Shown: in pieces, positions 37,618 to 55,076 of the stretch | Layout of the letters: each line of letters opens with the position of its first letter | Numbering within the stretch: position 1 is the first letter of the stretch | NCBI RefSeq assembly: GCF_947623445.1 | Contig: NC_135240.1 | Coordinates: 12,710,001-12,774,000 of the forward strand | DNA: 64,000 nt | From: Clavelina lepadiformis | Lineage: Eukaryota > Chordata > Ascidiacea > Aplousobranchia > Clavelinidae | Reading direction: 5' to 3' | Program-made: the position numbers and the translations under genes | The notes under the pieces: generated by a model | Seen by the model: only the letters and a program-made list of their open reading frames with translations | Databases searched by the model: none | Told to the model about the DNA's origin: nothing

Positions 37618-39975
37618 ATGTTTTTTGGAAAAGGAGCGAAGGTATCGTACTTTCGTTCGAGAGAAAGTGCGTTTTTACCATACTTTCGGAGTGACAGTAG
37701 CTTTGTGTATTGCCATAATATACAGGGTTTACTGGAGGAGTTGGGAATTCCGATCTACAACTCAATTGAATGGCGAATGTTCATTGACAGCTCAAAGAGG
37801 ATCTTAAAGTGCGTCCTTCTCTATAATAGCAATTTATATGGTGCAGTACCAATTGCACATTCAGTTAGTCTTTGTGAAGAATACGGAAACATAAAAAGAG
37901 TCATTGAATTGTTGCAATATCACAAGCACAATTGGATCGGCTCGCGTTCATAATAGCGACTGTCAGAACAGCGACTATCAATAGAGCGACCACACGACAG
38001 CGATTCATTTAAAACAGCGACTGTCAATAGAGCGACTACACGACAGCGATTCATTTAAAACAGCGACTGCCACAACAGCAACCTCACTTCTTTTATTAAA
38101 TCCAAGGCTTACGCGCACACGCACTTCCATCCCCCACACCTCTCTACACACGTATGCACGCAGAAACAGGCAAATACTGCGTAGTGAAAGATTGAAACCA
38201 AAAGGGACTTTAAAACAACATTTTATTTGGACTATCCATAGTCACATGAAGTCACATGATTTAAAAAGCAATAAAATAAAATAAAAATGCAATAAAAATC
38301 AAGACACGTTTATTTCTAAATTGCCAGCAAGGGCTCGAAGGAACTGCCGCAGATCATACTGGCCTCGATTTTGCTGTATCCCGTGAAAAAATTCTGTTGC
38401 AATTTGACAGTAAATGACGGACTTTAGATGAGATTAGATGCTAAAAAACCCGCAGAGAGTAAAGCGCGACTTAGAAAAGGATGACATCATAAGACGACGT
38501 TGATTCAATCGGTAAACTTAATTTTCGGGCCTAACTCGGACTTAAAATTAACTTTTCCAGTTCGGACTTGTATTTTTATTTTTGGGCCGGTTTTGGGTTA
38601 AAAATATAAGGCCCCATTACAGCTCTGCATTTTACTAAACATTATTTTTTTTGCAAATTGTAAATTTATCTCGCTTTCACGATCCTTGTATGTACAGTAT
38701 TATATTTTTTTCACTCTTTTATGAACACTCTTGCACTTCGATGTAACTTTGGGTACGTTTATTTATTTACCAAAGTCAGAGAGATATTAGAAGTTTTAAA
38801 TGTAATTTTTGTTTTTATTTCTTTTACAAAAACACGCTAATAAATTTATATGATAAAATCATATGTTACATTTTCACTGTATCCAGCTGTCTTCTCGTAT
38901 AATCCGCAATCTAGTGTATCACAATAGGCCTTCCCTGCGGGTGATAAATTTCAATAAGCTTTTGTATTGTCCCATCACAATAGGCAATTAAGCAAATGTT
39001 CAAGCCTATTTCAAAAAGCAATGATAAACAACAAAAAAATTTGGAAAAATGGAAAGCCTAGTTAAGTCGCTATCATAACAGTCGCTGTTTTAATGCGGTC
39101 GGCATTTAGACAATCGCTGTTTGGAATGTCGCTCACTTGATTACGTCGCTATTATGAAGTCGCCATTATGACAGTCGCTGTTTTGACAGTCGCTATCCTG
39201 CCTGGATGCCAATTGGATCATATGTGTTGACCTTAAAATGTTATGTTTTCTTCTTGGTCAGCAACACGGATACACAAAGTACCCCTGCTATTTGTGTATG
39301 TGGGACAGCAGAGCTTGAGATCAGCACTGGGTGGAGAGGAACTGGCCTCCGAGATCTGACCTTAAACCTGGTGATCCCAATATTCTACGTGAAACACTTG
39401 TTGACAGAGAGAAAATTATTTTTCCACATCTGCATATAAAGCTCGGCCTAATGAGGCAATTCTTTAAAGCATTGACAACTGAAAGCAACTGTTTTAATTA
39501 CCTCGTTTGGGCTTTTCTTGGCCTGTCAATACAAAAAATTAAAGCTGGTGTATTTGATGGTCCACAAATTCGGCAACTCAACAAAGATGAACGTTTCAGT
39601 GGTTCAATGTCAGAATTGGAAGAAAATGCGTGGTTATCATATAAAAACCTTGTCAAGGGATTTCTCGGGAATGCACGGGCAGAGAATTATATCGAAATCG
39701 TTCTGAAGCTATTGGAAAGCTACAGAGAACTCGGCTGCAACATGAGCATCAAGATGCAGTTTTTGCATAGCCATTTTGCTAATTCCCCAGAAAACCTTGC
39801 TGCGGTTAGCGATAAGCAAGGAGAAAGATTCCACCAAGATCTGAAGGTGATGGAGGAAAGATATCAGGGAAGATGGGACTTACAAATGCTGGCTGACTAT
39901 TGCTGGAGTATTAAGCGAGAATGCCCACAGCTTGAACATGCCAGGAAAAGCTACAAGCGTAAATTTTTGCCCTAA
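37618..39975 (+). pseudogene. Transposon-derived ORF, interrupted by insertion
   Basis: Two same-frame halves of one protein, 37618-37938 and 39211-39975, are split by a 1.27-kb element. The left half has FVYCHNIQGLLEELGI and EWRMFIDSSKRILKCVLLYN. The right half resumes at the duplicated codons Asn-Trp-Ile, then KMLCFLLGQQHGYTKY, a C-x2-C (CYLC), FPHLHIKLGLMRQFFKAL, GPQIRQLNKDERF, ELGCNMSIKMQFLHSH and GERFHQDLKVMEERYQGRWD, ending in a basic tail. The pattern matches a large family of multi-copy uncharacterised proteins I recall from Hydra, aphids and spiders, presumably transposon-encoded; its superfamily is not clear to me. An in-frame TGA at 39316-39318 is a second lesion, so the copy was already dead or dying. 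The N-terminus is missing. Confidence 0.75.
37939..39209. mobile_element. Foldback element with 10-bp target duplication
   Basis: A 1,271-bp insertion inside the ORF above, flanked by CAATTGGATC at 37929-37938 and 39210-39219. Both arms are built of repeated AGCGACTGTC / GACAGTCGCT words in inverted orientation (about 37955-38085 and 39065-39198). A 9-10 bp duplication and long repetitive inverted ends fit Mutator-like (MULE) or foldback elements. The interior (38090-39060) is AT-rich with no ORF. The outermost 10-15 bp of the two ends match poorly, so the superfamily is inference. Confidence 0.75.
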
Positions 39976-41930
39976 AACTCGCACTTTATTTGTCCTGCAG
40001 AAGCAATATGCGTTTTAAGGAACAGAATAGAGCTATACAAATGTTTATTTGAAAACCATTGAGTTACTTTCAGTTGCTTGTAGTTCTTAAAAAGATTTAT
40101 ACAATGAACGCAAATGTCTTAAATGTTGTACTTTTTTGTGGGTTATGAGACAAAGCGGTGGGTGGCTAGCTCAAAAACTTGACGTGATAGAGAAAAACTG
40201 ATGTCATTTTTGGAATCAGCGCCCAAAAGTTAGTCAAAAACAATCGTTAGATCGAAGTCAACAAAAATTGTGTTCCCTTGTGTTATTGTTCCATTTCATG
40301 CTGCCTACAAACAAGGGCTGCAGTGCAGTATGTTATACGTTTATAGCCTATTTGTTTGTCGCAATACGTTTAATGCATTTATAGCAGTCCTTAGCTGTTA
40401 GCATTGAAGCCAACAGACGGGTAGAATGTTTAATATTTTCTTTATGTTAAAAACTTTTGGTCGTTGCAGCTGAAAATATCTGTCTCAAATGATGTACAGC
40501 AAACTGCACTTGACACTTCTGTTTCATACGTGCATGTCATATCGTCTGTTTCTTTCGGAGCAGGGCAAGAATACATGGACTGCAACTTTGCCCATAGCAT
40601 GGCCTTTGATGGGCTTATTAAACCACTAATTTAATCCCATCTTCGTTGCATCAAGACTGCGAAAATTTGATGAAAATGAGAGGCTGGTATTTGAGTGTAA
40701 TGTTGCTAACAGACCAACAAATGGGAATGAAAATAAAATTTAGTTATGAGAGAGTTCTTTCATATACCTTTAGCCTGTATACCTTTTATTCGCCATTCCC
40801 ACACATTCTTGGCGTTATGATACGTGTCGTTTGTAAAAAACTTCAACTATAGCGATGATACTTTAACACTAAAAACTTTCGGTGGCAAGGTACAGGTGTA
40901 AATAGGGTTGACATCGCTATAAAAACTGTTCTGAAAGAATTTATACATTGATTTGATTATGGCAATGCCAAAAATATATCTTTTTCCAACGCCATTTTGT
41001 AAACGCTGTGATTGAAATTCTTGCTGCATGTTGGGTCTGTCCCACCACTGAATTCAAAATTGAAAATAAAAGCAAACAAAAAGAGCAATAAATAAAATTA
41101 AAACACACTTCAATTCTAGTTGGCCTACTTGATTTTCCTAAAAATTGAGCACCGCCATAACCAAGCAAAGTGACTAAGCGGCAATAAAACGCAAATGATA
41201 CTAGCAAGCGTAAAGACAATAAACATATACAAACTCTAACCCGGTTAGTTTACCGACACAAAACAAAGCCCAGGTCGGGATAAAAGCATTGCACAATCAC
41301 CACCAAAAAGAAATAACGGCCTCCAAAAAAGGAATAAAATTGGACCAAGTATACGTGCATTTACGAGAACTTGCGTTTATTCCGAAGATTGCCGTTGCGT
41401 TGCTTGGTCCTACAACTTAACGTCATTTCATCCTGGAAATCTTACACAAAGAATTTAAAAAAAACAGGCACGCCGGCATAATGTGTCTATTGGCGCAAAA
41501 CGCAAGCCATTATCATTGTGAACTGTTTAGTATGAACGGGTAAAAAGGCGAAGTGTTTGGAGGTTATGGAAAATGCACTATGACGCCGTTCCACCACGAG
41601 AAAACGATATTAATTACAAACGACACAAAAAAATCTAGCAGGTAGACAATAACAAAGTACGACGCGAACCAAGAACCTGCTAACGACTACCATGGCAACA
41701 ATTTACATCAGATTCCACCTTTTCGTGGATTAGACTGTTTGGCAAACATTGAGTAATTTTTTTTCTAAATGCACGCTTGTCTTCATAAAATAACAGATCT
41801 GAGAAACCTAAACGTTAGCCAAATGTATACAGAAAACAAAACTGGATATGTTATATATTAACATAGCATAGAAAATGTCCTGTTTAATGAACTGGGCATC
41901 TTTCGCTCGTGAGATCCACTTTACCTGTTT
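39976..41930. other. Intergenic DNA downstream of ARFGAP2/3
   Basis: No gene supported. The part next to 41930 should contain the ARFGAP 3' UTR. Confidence 0.4.
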
Positions 41931-47701
<5,771 letters not shown>

Positions 47702-48092
47702 GACTTAGAACTTGATGTACAAGCACAATATACAGAAATAATCAAAAAATTAAACCTGCCATAAAACAATGTAAGGCATTTATGGCTAGAGCAAACAAAC
47801 ATTTTTTTGGATTTTTAAATCAATTGAAAATTCGAGTTCACAAAAGTTCTGTCCAAGTCATTTAAGTGAAAAATAACGCACCTTAAGTTTAGCACTGAAG
47901 CTCATGAAAAGCAGTAATGCTTATTCTAAACTGTGCACTCTGATTACAAGTTCACACTGATTACTGGTAATAACAAAATAATAATAATAACAAATACAGG
48001 CAAATTTACGTCTTTACACAAACGCCTCCTTGTGAAAAACTATCAGGCTACTCCTAAGTCTTTGGGGCTTAAGGTTAGGTATCTGTTAGAAC

Positions 48093-48474
48093 CAGGACTT
48101 TAGAGCCGGAGCCGTGCATTTTCAACGGAGCTGGAGCCAGTTGTTTGAAAATAAGCTCCGGTTCCGATGTATTTCATAAGATTTATGATGCTCGATGAAA
48201 GAAGACTTGATACAGGCAATATTATTTCTTCGTACGAATTGTTTTTGAACACTTCTTTGTGCAGAAATAATTGTTTTGTGTTCATTGATTGTGCTGTTTT
48301 GTTTGTGATTATTTTGAAACGCTAGATATTCCAAATTGAGCGTTTATCCTCAATTTTTGGCATAATGGAGCCGGAGCAGTGGTATCAATGAGCTCCGGAG
48401 CTGGAGCTAATTTATAGTAAAAGAGATTTCCGGAGCTGGAGCAATTTAACATTTATGCCTGCTCCAAAGCCCTG
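48093..48474. mobile_element. hAT-type non-autonomous element
   Basis: A 382-bp element with ends CAGGACTTTAGAGCCGGAGC and GCTCCAAAGCCCTG, and a perfect 8-bp duplication GTTAGAAC at 48085-48092 and 48475-48482. GGAGCTGGAGC and GAGCCGGAGC words are repeated inside both ends. It lies about 390 bp upstream of the ARFGAP start. Confidence 0.9.
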
Positions 48475-48590
48475 GTTAGAACTAGTAGTTATCAGGTTAT
48501 TCAATCTGTCAGTTAGTACCAATCTTATACAGTTTATACGTAGGCCTAAGTTTATAGACTCATTAAGCCATTCATGCTGATACCCTACTG

Positions 48591-51005
48591 CAGGCATGCA
48601 CAACATGCGGCCCGCGAAACCTTTTCATGCGGCCCGCGAGCTATTCCGTGATTTCGCTCATTTTTGCTGAAAAATTTTACAAGAACAATCCAACCTTTGT
48701 TGCTTGTTTCCGCACAAAGTTGAGTTTACTGTTGGTTGAGTTGTCAGCATTTTGTGAAATATACAGTACCCCGTAAGGCCGTAATCGCGTTATAACTGAA
48801 AACAAGAGAAGGAAGATTGAAAATGAGGGCAGAATCTTTAACCGAGAATGGACAAGTAAATACTTATTTACAGAAACAAACTCGAAAATACTGTGTCTTG
48901 TTTGCCGAAATGTGGTTGCAGTCCCAAAGGAGTATAATCTGAGACGCCATTTTGAATCGAATCACCCGAACCTAGCTGAATTAGATGCTACTGAAAGGAA
49001 CCTTAAAGCAGACAGTTTACTTAAGAATGTTTGCTCGGAACGAAATTTTTTTAAGCGTCCGGTAAATGTTACCGCTACCAGAGTTAGCTACGAAATACCA
49101 ACGGATATTGCTGCTGCAGGAAAAAGTTTCACTGAGGGAGAATTCGTTAAAAAATGCATGTTGCGTGCAGTTTCTAGGATATGCCCGAGAGAGATCGAGA
49201 AATTTCGAAGCGTTAGTCTTTCACGTACAACTGTACAACAAAGAGTTGAAGATATTCCGGCAAACTTAACAAATCAACTACAACAAAAAGTAAATGAATT
49301 TCATTCTTATTCTTTGGCTGTGGATGAAAGTACGGACTGTACTGATACAGCACAGCTTTTGGTGTTTATAAGAGGCATTGACGATAATTTTAACGTGTCT
49401 GAGAACCTTGCTGGTATGCAGTCTATGAAAGGTCGTACCACTGGAAAACACATCTGCGGCGAAATTGTTGATTGCATTACTACAAAACTATTCGCTGATT
49501 TTAAAAAATTGGTTGGAATGTGCACTGACGGTGCTCCAGCAATGTGCGGAAAGACGAAAGGAGCGATGTCTTTGCTACAGGAGGTTATTGGTAGAAACAT
49601 AATTGCTCACCACTGCATCATACACCAACAGGTTTTATGCAGCAAGGTTTTAAAATTTGATCATGTGATGTCGGTCGCAGTTTCGATTGTAAACTACATT
49701 CGGACTAGGAAAGTAAAGCATCGCTTCTTTAAATCGTTTCTTGAAGAAACTGGTGCAGAATATGGTGACGTAGTGTACCACACCGATGTAAGGTGGCTAA
49801 GTCGAGGAAAAGTACTAAAACGGTTCATTGCTTTGAAAGACGAGATAAAGAAATTTTTGGAAACGGAGCCAAAAAAGTTTTCCGAGCTAGACGATTTGTC
49901 TTGGAATGAAGATTTATTTTTTCTTTGCGACATTACTTCACATTTGAACGACCTCAATATGAAGCTTCAAGGAAAAGGACAGCTGATTTTCGATCTTTTT
50001 GCTGCGGTAAACGGGTTCAAAGCAAAGTTAGGGCTTTTCAAAAATCAGCTTTTAGATGGAATATTGGTACATTTTCCAACCTGTTCACAGCATATTTTGC
50101 AAGAGAGGCATTCAGCAGTAGGAATCAAATATGCTCAACAAATCAAATTTCTGATTGAAGAATTTAACAGCAGGCTTTCTCTTTCCAGTGAAGAAAAACT
50201 ACAGCTAAAAATCATTGAAAATCCATTTTCAATAGAGCCGGAAGAAGCACCTCCACATTTACAAATGGAGGTCATTGATTTGCAAACTTCATCTTTGTAC
50301 AAAACAAAATATGGAGAAAGCAGTTTGCAAGAATTTTACAAGTCTTTGCCCAAAGAAAAGTTTAAAAATTTGCTTACCATGGCAAAACAAATTTTCAGCT
50401 TATTTGGAAGCACATATATATGTGAGCAAACGTTCTCAGTAATGAACTATAACAAGAGTAAGCAACGATCCTTGCTTACTGATGGACATTTGGAAGATAT
50501 CCTAAAAATATCAACTTCCAGCATCTCGCCTAATTATGACTTGCTTGTTGCGAACAAAAGATGTAACGTTTCTCATTAAATTTCATTTTTTGATATTTGT
50601 CTTGTATGTAGATTTCTTGTTAATGTTAGGAATTTATACTTCGTTGGATTTGTTTTTGTTTGTCACCGTCGAGGGGTTACTTTTGTTATAAAACCGTCGA
50701 AACATAGTTACAAGCTCTTATGAGAGATAAATAGAACAAAACAATAATAAACGTTTCTCCACGGTTACAGTGACACAATCAACGAATCCGATGCTTTACC
50801 GCCGATAAGCGTTAAAAACTAGATACTGTAGTGCGAGAGGCAACCGTCTCTTGACAGTAACCATCTTCTCAACGATATCTCTTATTTAACGGTTACATTA
50901 TATAAAGTAGGCTACACGTTAGTTACAACAACGTTAGCATGCGGCCCGCGAAAAATATTTTTTCCCTGAAACGGCCCGCGTACTGTTTTGAGTTGTGCAT
51001 GCCTG
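48591..51005 (+). mobile_element. Nearly complete hAT transposon
   Basis: A 2,415-bp element. The left end is CAGGCATGCACAACATGCGG; the right end is GTTGTGCATGCCTG. A perfect 8-bp duplication CCCTACTG lies at 48583-48590 and 51006-51013. GCGGCCCGCG words occur twice inside each end. It contains one long transposase frame and an AATAAA at 50746-50751. The perfect duplication and unbroken ORF suggest recent activity. Confidence 0.93.
48792..50579 (+). pseudogene. hAT transposase, GTF2IRD2/ZBED5-like, lacking its ATG
   Basis: An unbroken frame of 595 codons to TAA. An N-terminal BED-type finger is complete: CLVC near residues 35-38, then RRHFESNH. The RNase H-like core shows SLAVDESTDCTD (Asp near 178) and GMCTDGAPAMCGKTKGAM with a following CIIHQQ. 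A HTDVRWLSRGKVLKRF block and the C-terminal hAT dimerisation segment FGSTYICEQTFSVMNYNKSK are present. This layout is that of the domesticated-transposase group including GTF2IRD2, FAM200 and ZBED5. Homologues begin with Met a few residues before the basic KRRKIENEGR stretch; here that codon is ATA (48792-48794), with a stop at 48774. Translation would need a non-ATG or later start, so I call it a recent pseudogene; it could also be translated from an alternative start. Confidence 0.85.
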
Positions 51006-51308
51006 CCCTACTGTAACCCAGAATGTGGAGTATGCGAAGAGCACACCCGAGATTCTTTTCCTAAAACGGCAGTGCACAACAGGGCAAATCAATGTCTCCA
51101 ATTCTCCAAATAGGAGTTACTAACTTTTGCTCCGATATGTACTGCAAAATTAGTATTTAAAACCGATATCTCTAAAAAAAGCTAAATATACTCTGTTCCA
51201 TACTCTGTTGTTCGGACTGTAACATTGGACAGGCTAAGCTATAAGTACAACGACCACAGTACGTTCTTCATCTGACTAGTTATTACAATGACATCTTTTG
51301 GGTTTAGT

Positions 51309-51392
51309 GCAGAAGTGCACAACCACACAAAGGATTTGCACACTAGACCCAAGTTACTCAAATTGTGACGTCATGTGGTTGTGCACTTCTGC
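51309..51392. repeat. 19-bp perfect inverted repeat, small palindromic element
   Basis: GCAGAAGTGCACAACCACA (51309-51327) and its exact reverse complement (51374-51392) frame a 46-bp centre. A diverged second unit follows at about 51441-51560 and shares AATTGTGACGTCAT and the AGTGCACAACCAC arm; it has a TACTA-rich stretch in its centre. This is probably a small palindromic MITE present twice in tandem. Confidence 0.75.
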
Positions 51393-51923
51393 TACACCAG
51401 TAGATCCCTCATTTTTACAAAACGTTTTTCGGGTGTTTAGTATACAAGTGCACAACCACGGAATACCTTTGTATACTATACTATATACTATACTATATCT
51501 CAGCTACTTAAATTGTGACGTCATCTGGTTTTGCACTTATATGCTTATATACTAGACCCTTTTTTTCTAGGCATATACCGGGAACAACCTACAAATTATT
51601 AATGGATCGATATGGCCACCCTTGTCTAAAGGGCAATTTGCCAAACATAGTCTTCTTAGTTCTTACGCACACATTTCCTAATCTTATTGATATAAGCCAA
51701 CAGCTACAGGCCTTTTAGCCTATTTCAAATCTCTATATTTTGTAACCTAGGAATTAGGCTAGCAAAGTCGACTAGGCTGACTGAGACAGTGAGACTTGAT
51801 CAGGCATTGCTCTCATGACACGTACACCCCGCAACAAAGACCATAGAAATCAAAGGAGAAAAGTCCGTTTTGATTTCTGAAACTAAAAACGAAAACAAAT
51901 CAATCTAAAAAGTTTGGTGTATT

Positions 51924-52298
51924 CAAAGAGATTTAAACACATGAGTAGAAACTTCTCTTTTGCGCATGACGTCATGTTTGTTTCTTTTATTCTCTTGGAG
52001 CATATTCTACTTTCTCCACGGTCACGGTTCACTACATAACAATAAACATGCAGACGACGACAATGATTTTCAGATCTGTTTGCTGCTGGAACAGATTAGT
52101 CTTATTATTACGGTGCAGTTGTTGGGATCCATTGGGTGTTAAATTTAATTGAAATTAATTAATGAAATCAGGTGAGAGTTTTAGGTTCAGCAATTAACTT
52201 AGTTTCAGTTCCTTGAACTGATAATGCTGCTGTTTTGTATCAAGGCATGGCTTAGCTTACTTGAGTTGCGCGGGAAGATTTTTTCGTTCACCACATTT
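51924..52298 (+). repeat. Left terminal inverted repeat
   Basis: Pairs with 55077-55450, differing by a few bases. It contains a CRE-type TGACGTCA palindrome (51967-51974) and the sequence ATGAAATCAG|GTGAGA (52162 onward), which looks like a start codon plus a 5' splice site. The 60-codon open frame inside is identical in both arms and is not thought to be a gene. Confidence 0.9.
51967..51974. promoter_or_regulatory. CRE-like palindrome in left inverted repeat
   Basis: TGACGTCA is the full CREB/ATF consensus. It lies 43 bp from the element end and about 195 bp before the transposase start codon. Promoter function is inference. Confidence 0.4.
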
Positions 52299-53620
52299 AA
52301 GGTAAAAATAAAATGAATGGATGAAAAATTTAGATAGACCGAGTCATATTGTATTGTTTTGCTTTATTGCTTTATGACAAAACAATGACACAAGTTATTA
52401 ACTGTATATGCACGAGATATAGCCTGTTGCTTATTTTGTTTACAGTGAAAGAAAATATTGTGTGTAATGCAGCAACAGACCGAATAATAGGATTTGTTGA
52501 TCTGGGTGTCGACAGACAATACAACAATGAAGCTCCTGCCACACATGCCCTACAATTTTATGGTAGGAGTATCCTCAGCAATTTTTTCCGGCATATTGTC
52601 TTTTATGCCACCAAGAATACAAAGGCATTTCACTCGGTTAGCATGTTCTGGGAAGTGGTTGAATCCTTGGCCGGATGTGGTTTTACAGTCTTAGCACTTG
52701 TTGCTGATGGTGCATCCTGCAATCGAAAATTGTTCCAATTGCTCAATAATTCCAATTTGACCGTCCCCTACAAGTGCATTAATATTTCTCAGCCAGAAAT
52801 GCCTATTTATTTGATTAGTGACCCTCCACACTTGCTGAAGACAGCCTGTAACTGTGTGAGATCCAGCCGTCCAGGTGGAGCTAGAATGATGAAGTACAAT
52901 CAACATTTCATTTTGTGGGAGCATTTTTGCCATGTTCCCTACCTATTTGAAATTTCAGAGTTGAGAAGTTGCAAGTTGACTGATGGCCATTTTTCCCATA
53001 AGAGTTACGCAAAAATGCGGGTTTGCTATGCCGCACAATTGCTCTCTGGAACTGTCTCCAGTTTAATGAAGAGTCGTGGTGGAGAAGAAATGAAGATGAG
53101 TGCGTGGTTTGCTGGTTTGATGAATAAGTGGTTTGACCTCATGAACACCAGATTAAATTATTCATACAACCCAGACTTGAAACCATATACAACGATTGAT
53201 GATCCTCGTCTGAAATGGCTTAATACATTCCTTTCAGAGTTAAAACAATGGAAAAGCAGTTTAACTGGGTCCGTTTCCGAACAGTCAAAGCAGTTTCTGA
53301 GCCATCAAACCTACGACGGTTTAGTTTCCACATCCATGGCCATTGCTGAATTGGTGAAATTCTTGTTGGAGAACAGCCCAGAAGGTTCATACGTCTTAAC
53401 TAAGCGCTTAAACCAAGACCCATTGGAGGCCTATTTCGGTCATATGAGACAAACTGGCCGTCGAAATGAAGTGCCTGATATTCACCAATATGCACAATTT
53501 GAAAATGTGATAATGTGCAAAAAGAATATCAAGTCACTTAAGGGGTCAAATGTAAATCACGTTATTGACTGGAAACATGGTGATGTTTGCGATGATCCAA
53601 TGCCGAAGCGAAAGAAATAA
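52162..53620 (+). CDS. P/THAP9-like transposase core, N-terminally shortened
   Basis: Exon 1 is 52162-52171 (ATG AAA TCA G, within the inverted repeat) with donor GTGAGA; the intron is 52172-52445 with acceptor TTTGTTTACAG; exon 2 is 52446-53620. Phases join to 394 aa. Motifs matching P/THAP9 transposases: GFVDLG (20-24), VADGASC (Asp91), LISDPPHLLKTACN (Asp129), and LNQDPLEAYFGHMRQTGRRN (Asp328, Glu331). The protein lacks a THAP finger. In relatives, a conserved strand with the first catalytic Asp sits just before KENIV, the point where exon 1 supplies only Met-Lys-Ser. It also ends soon after the Glu motif, before the usual C-terminal domain, which appears instead on the opposite strand. 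It may therefore be a defective core or part of a split enzyme. The long open frame upstream of 52446 is intronic. Confidence 0.78.
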
Positions 53621-53729
53621 CTTGATTTCGAGTGTTTTGACAGTCTGCTTGTGCAATACAGTAACACTTAATCCTTCTTGAGCTAAAACTGACGAAGTAC
53701 ATGTAAGAAGACAACTATGTAATGTACAT

Positions 53730-54946
53730 TCATTTTAATGATTTTCTCAGACTTACATTTTGATCAGAGGTTACATGCAGTACTGAATTTAAATGATTGG
53801 CTTTTTGATAGCATCTAATCTTCACGTAAAATTTACATATTTTCATGCACAATTTTTGCAAACATTCATCAAAAACAAGATTTTCAAATATATCTTTTAT
53901 GTTACAAACACTCAAAGAAGACATGCAACTTTCCATGATGTGCTCCTTTATGTCTTGTTTCCTAAAGACACTTTCTACATACATCAACAATTTCACTAGT
54001 GATTTCGCTGGAACTGTAAGATGTCCATAATTGTTATTATTTAAAGCGGAAATCAAGGAACTATTACTGGTTTCATTACTATAATCAGTTAAACAAGACA
54101 ATAGATCTATTTCTCTCGGATTTATACAGCGCTTAGTGAGTTTCTGCAAAATATAACCACCTATGTACTGAATTATGAATTCTTCGTCTCGGGTTAACTT
54201 GTGTAATGTCAAGTGTTTCCCCTTTTTGTTGTGTGCAACAGTGGTAACGCGTGATAAAAATACATCAAACAATTTTCGTGTTAAACATAGTGACAATTTT
54301 CTTGGCAAGAAAAATAGTGATGGGATGCACGTAATTCCATCACAGGAGAATTTATGAAACAGTTCATCCGGTGAACTGTACGAAGAAAATAGCTTCATAA
54401 AATAGTTAACCGCATCTGCAGTTAGATCTGTTTTAATGCCACCCACTGTTTCCCACCATTCCATCAGCTTTTCTTTTGTAACATTATTGCAAGAAGATTC
54501 TGCAAGACAAGTGTAAAATTAAGTTTGTTTGATTTTTTTAATCGGAATCTGCCAATGATAGAGCTCCAAATGAAATAAGTTTCAAACAAAAAACAAATAT
54601 ACCGTGAGCAGTTTTTTGATGAGCCAGCAAAGTTTCATTACTTGTGCAGTTATGCAAACATTGTCCACATCTGCAAATAAATATTTTCATTATCAGATTA
54701 AATGACATCAATATATCAGTACAGCATTTCTTCAAATATTCGTTACGACTTACATTAATTTGTTGTTTTGCTTGGCTGTTTATTATAAATTGGCGAGAAC
54801 GTACGCTGTGGGTGACCGCCATACAGGACAAGCTCAACAGCAGTTGGCTAATTGATTAATAGGCATATCGTATCTTACATGAAGTTTGCTGCATCGTCTT
54901 CTGGGTCACAATCTATTTCAATAATTAACTTCAAATTGACATCCAT
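53730..54946 (-). CDS. C2H2 finger protein with P-transposase C-terminal-like domain
   Basis: Three minus-strand exons, 54879-54946, 54603-54670 and 53730-54499, joined in phase with GT..AG borders; 301 aa. The start MDVNLKLIIEIDCDPEDD is acidic. A canonical C2H2 finger, Cys24-x2-Cys27-x12-His40-x4-His45, is assembled across the first splice. The C-terminal half has EEFIIQYIGGYILQKLTKR then a spaced YGHLTVPAKSLVKLLMYVESVFRK, which resembles the YIAGY...LxxPSxxVxxL domain that follows the catalytic Glu in P/THAP9 transposases. It converges with the transposase core 110 bp away. Whether an extra 5' exon in the right inverted repeat (55204-55213) feeds this gene is open; simple joins I tried stop early, so the ATG at 54946 is preferred. 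Function unknown; a DNA-binding partner of the core is a guess. Confidence 0.7.
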
Positions 54947-54995
54947 TAGATCTCAACAACTGCACCACAATAACAAGATCTGAAATCAGACTTCC
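54915..54995. repeat. Diverged internal copy of the inverted repeat
   Basis: This stretch parallels the right inverted repeat around 55216-55315 (shared words CAACAACTGCACC and CAGATCTGAAA-type sequence, same order) but with many changes. It contains the first codons of the zinc-finger gene. Confidence 0.65.
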
Positions 54996-55076
54996 AGTAG
55001 CCTATTTTAATGACACAACACCTGCAACATAAGGCCTATGCTAATGAGTTTAGTTGCTAATTGCCTGGTCGAAGAG

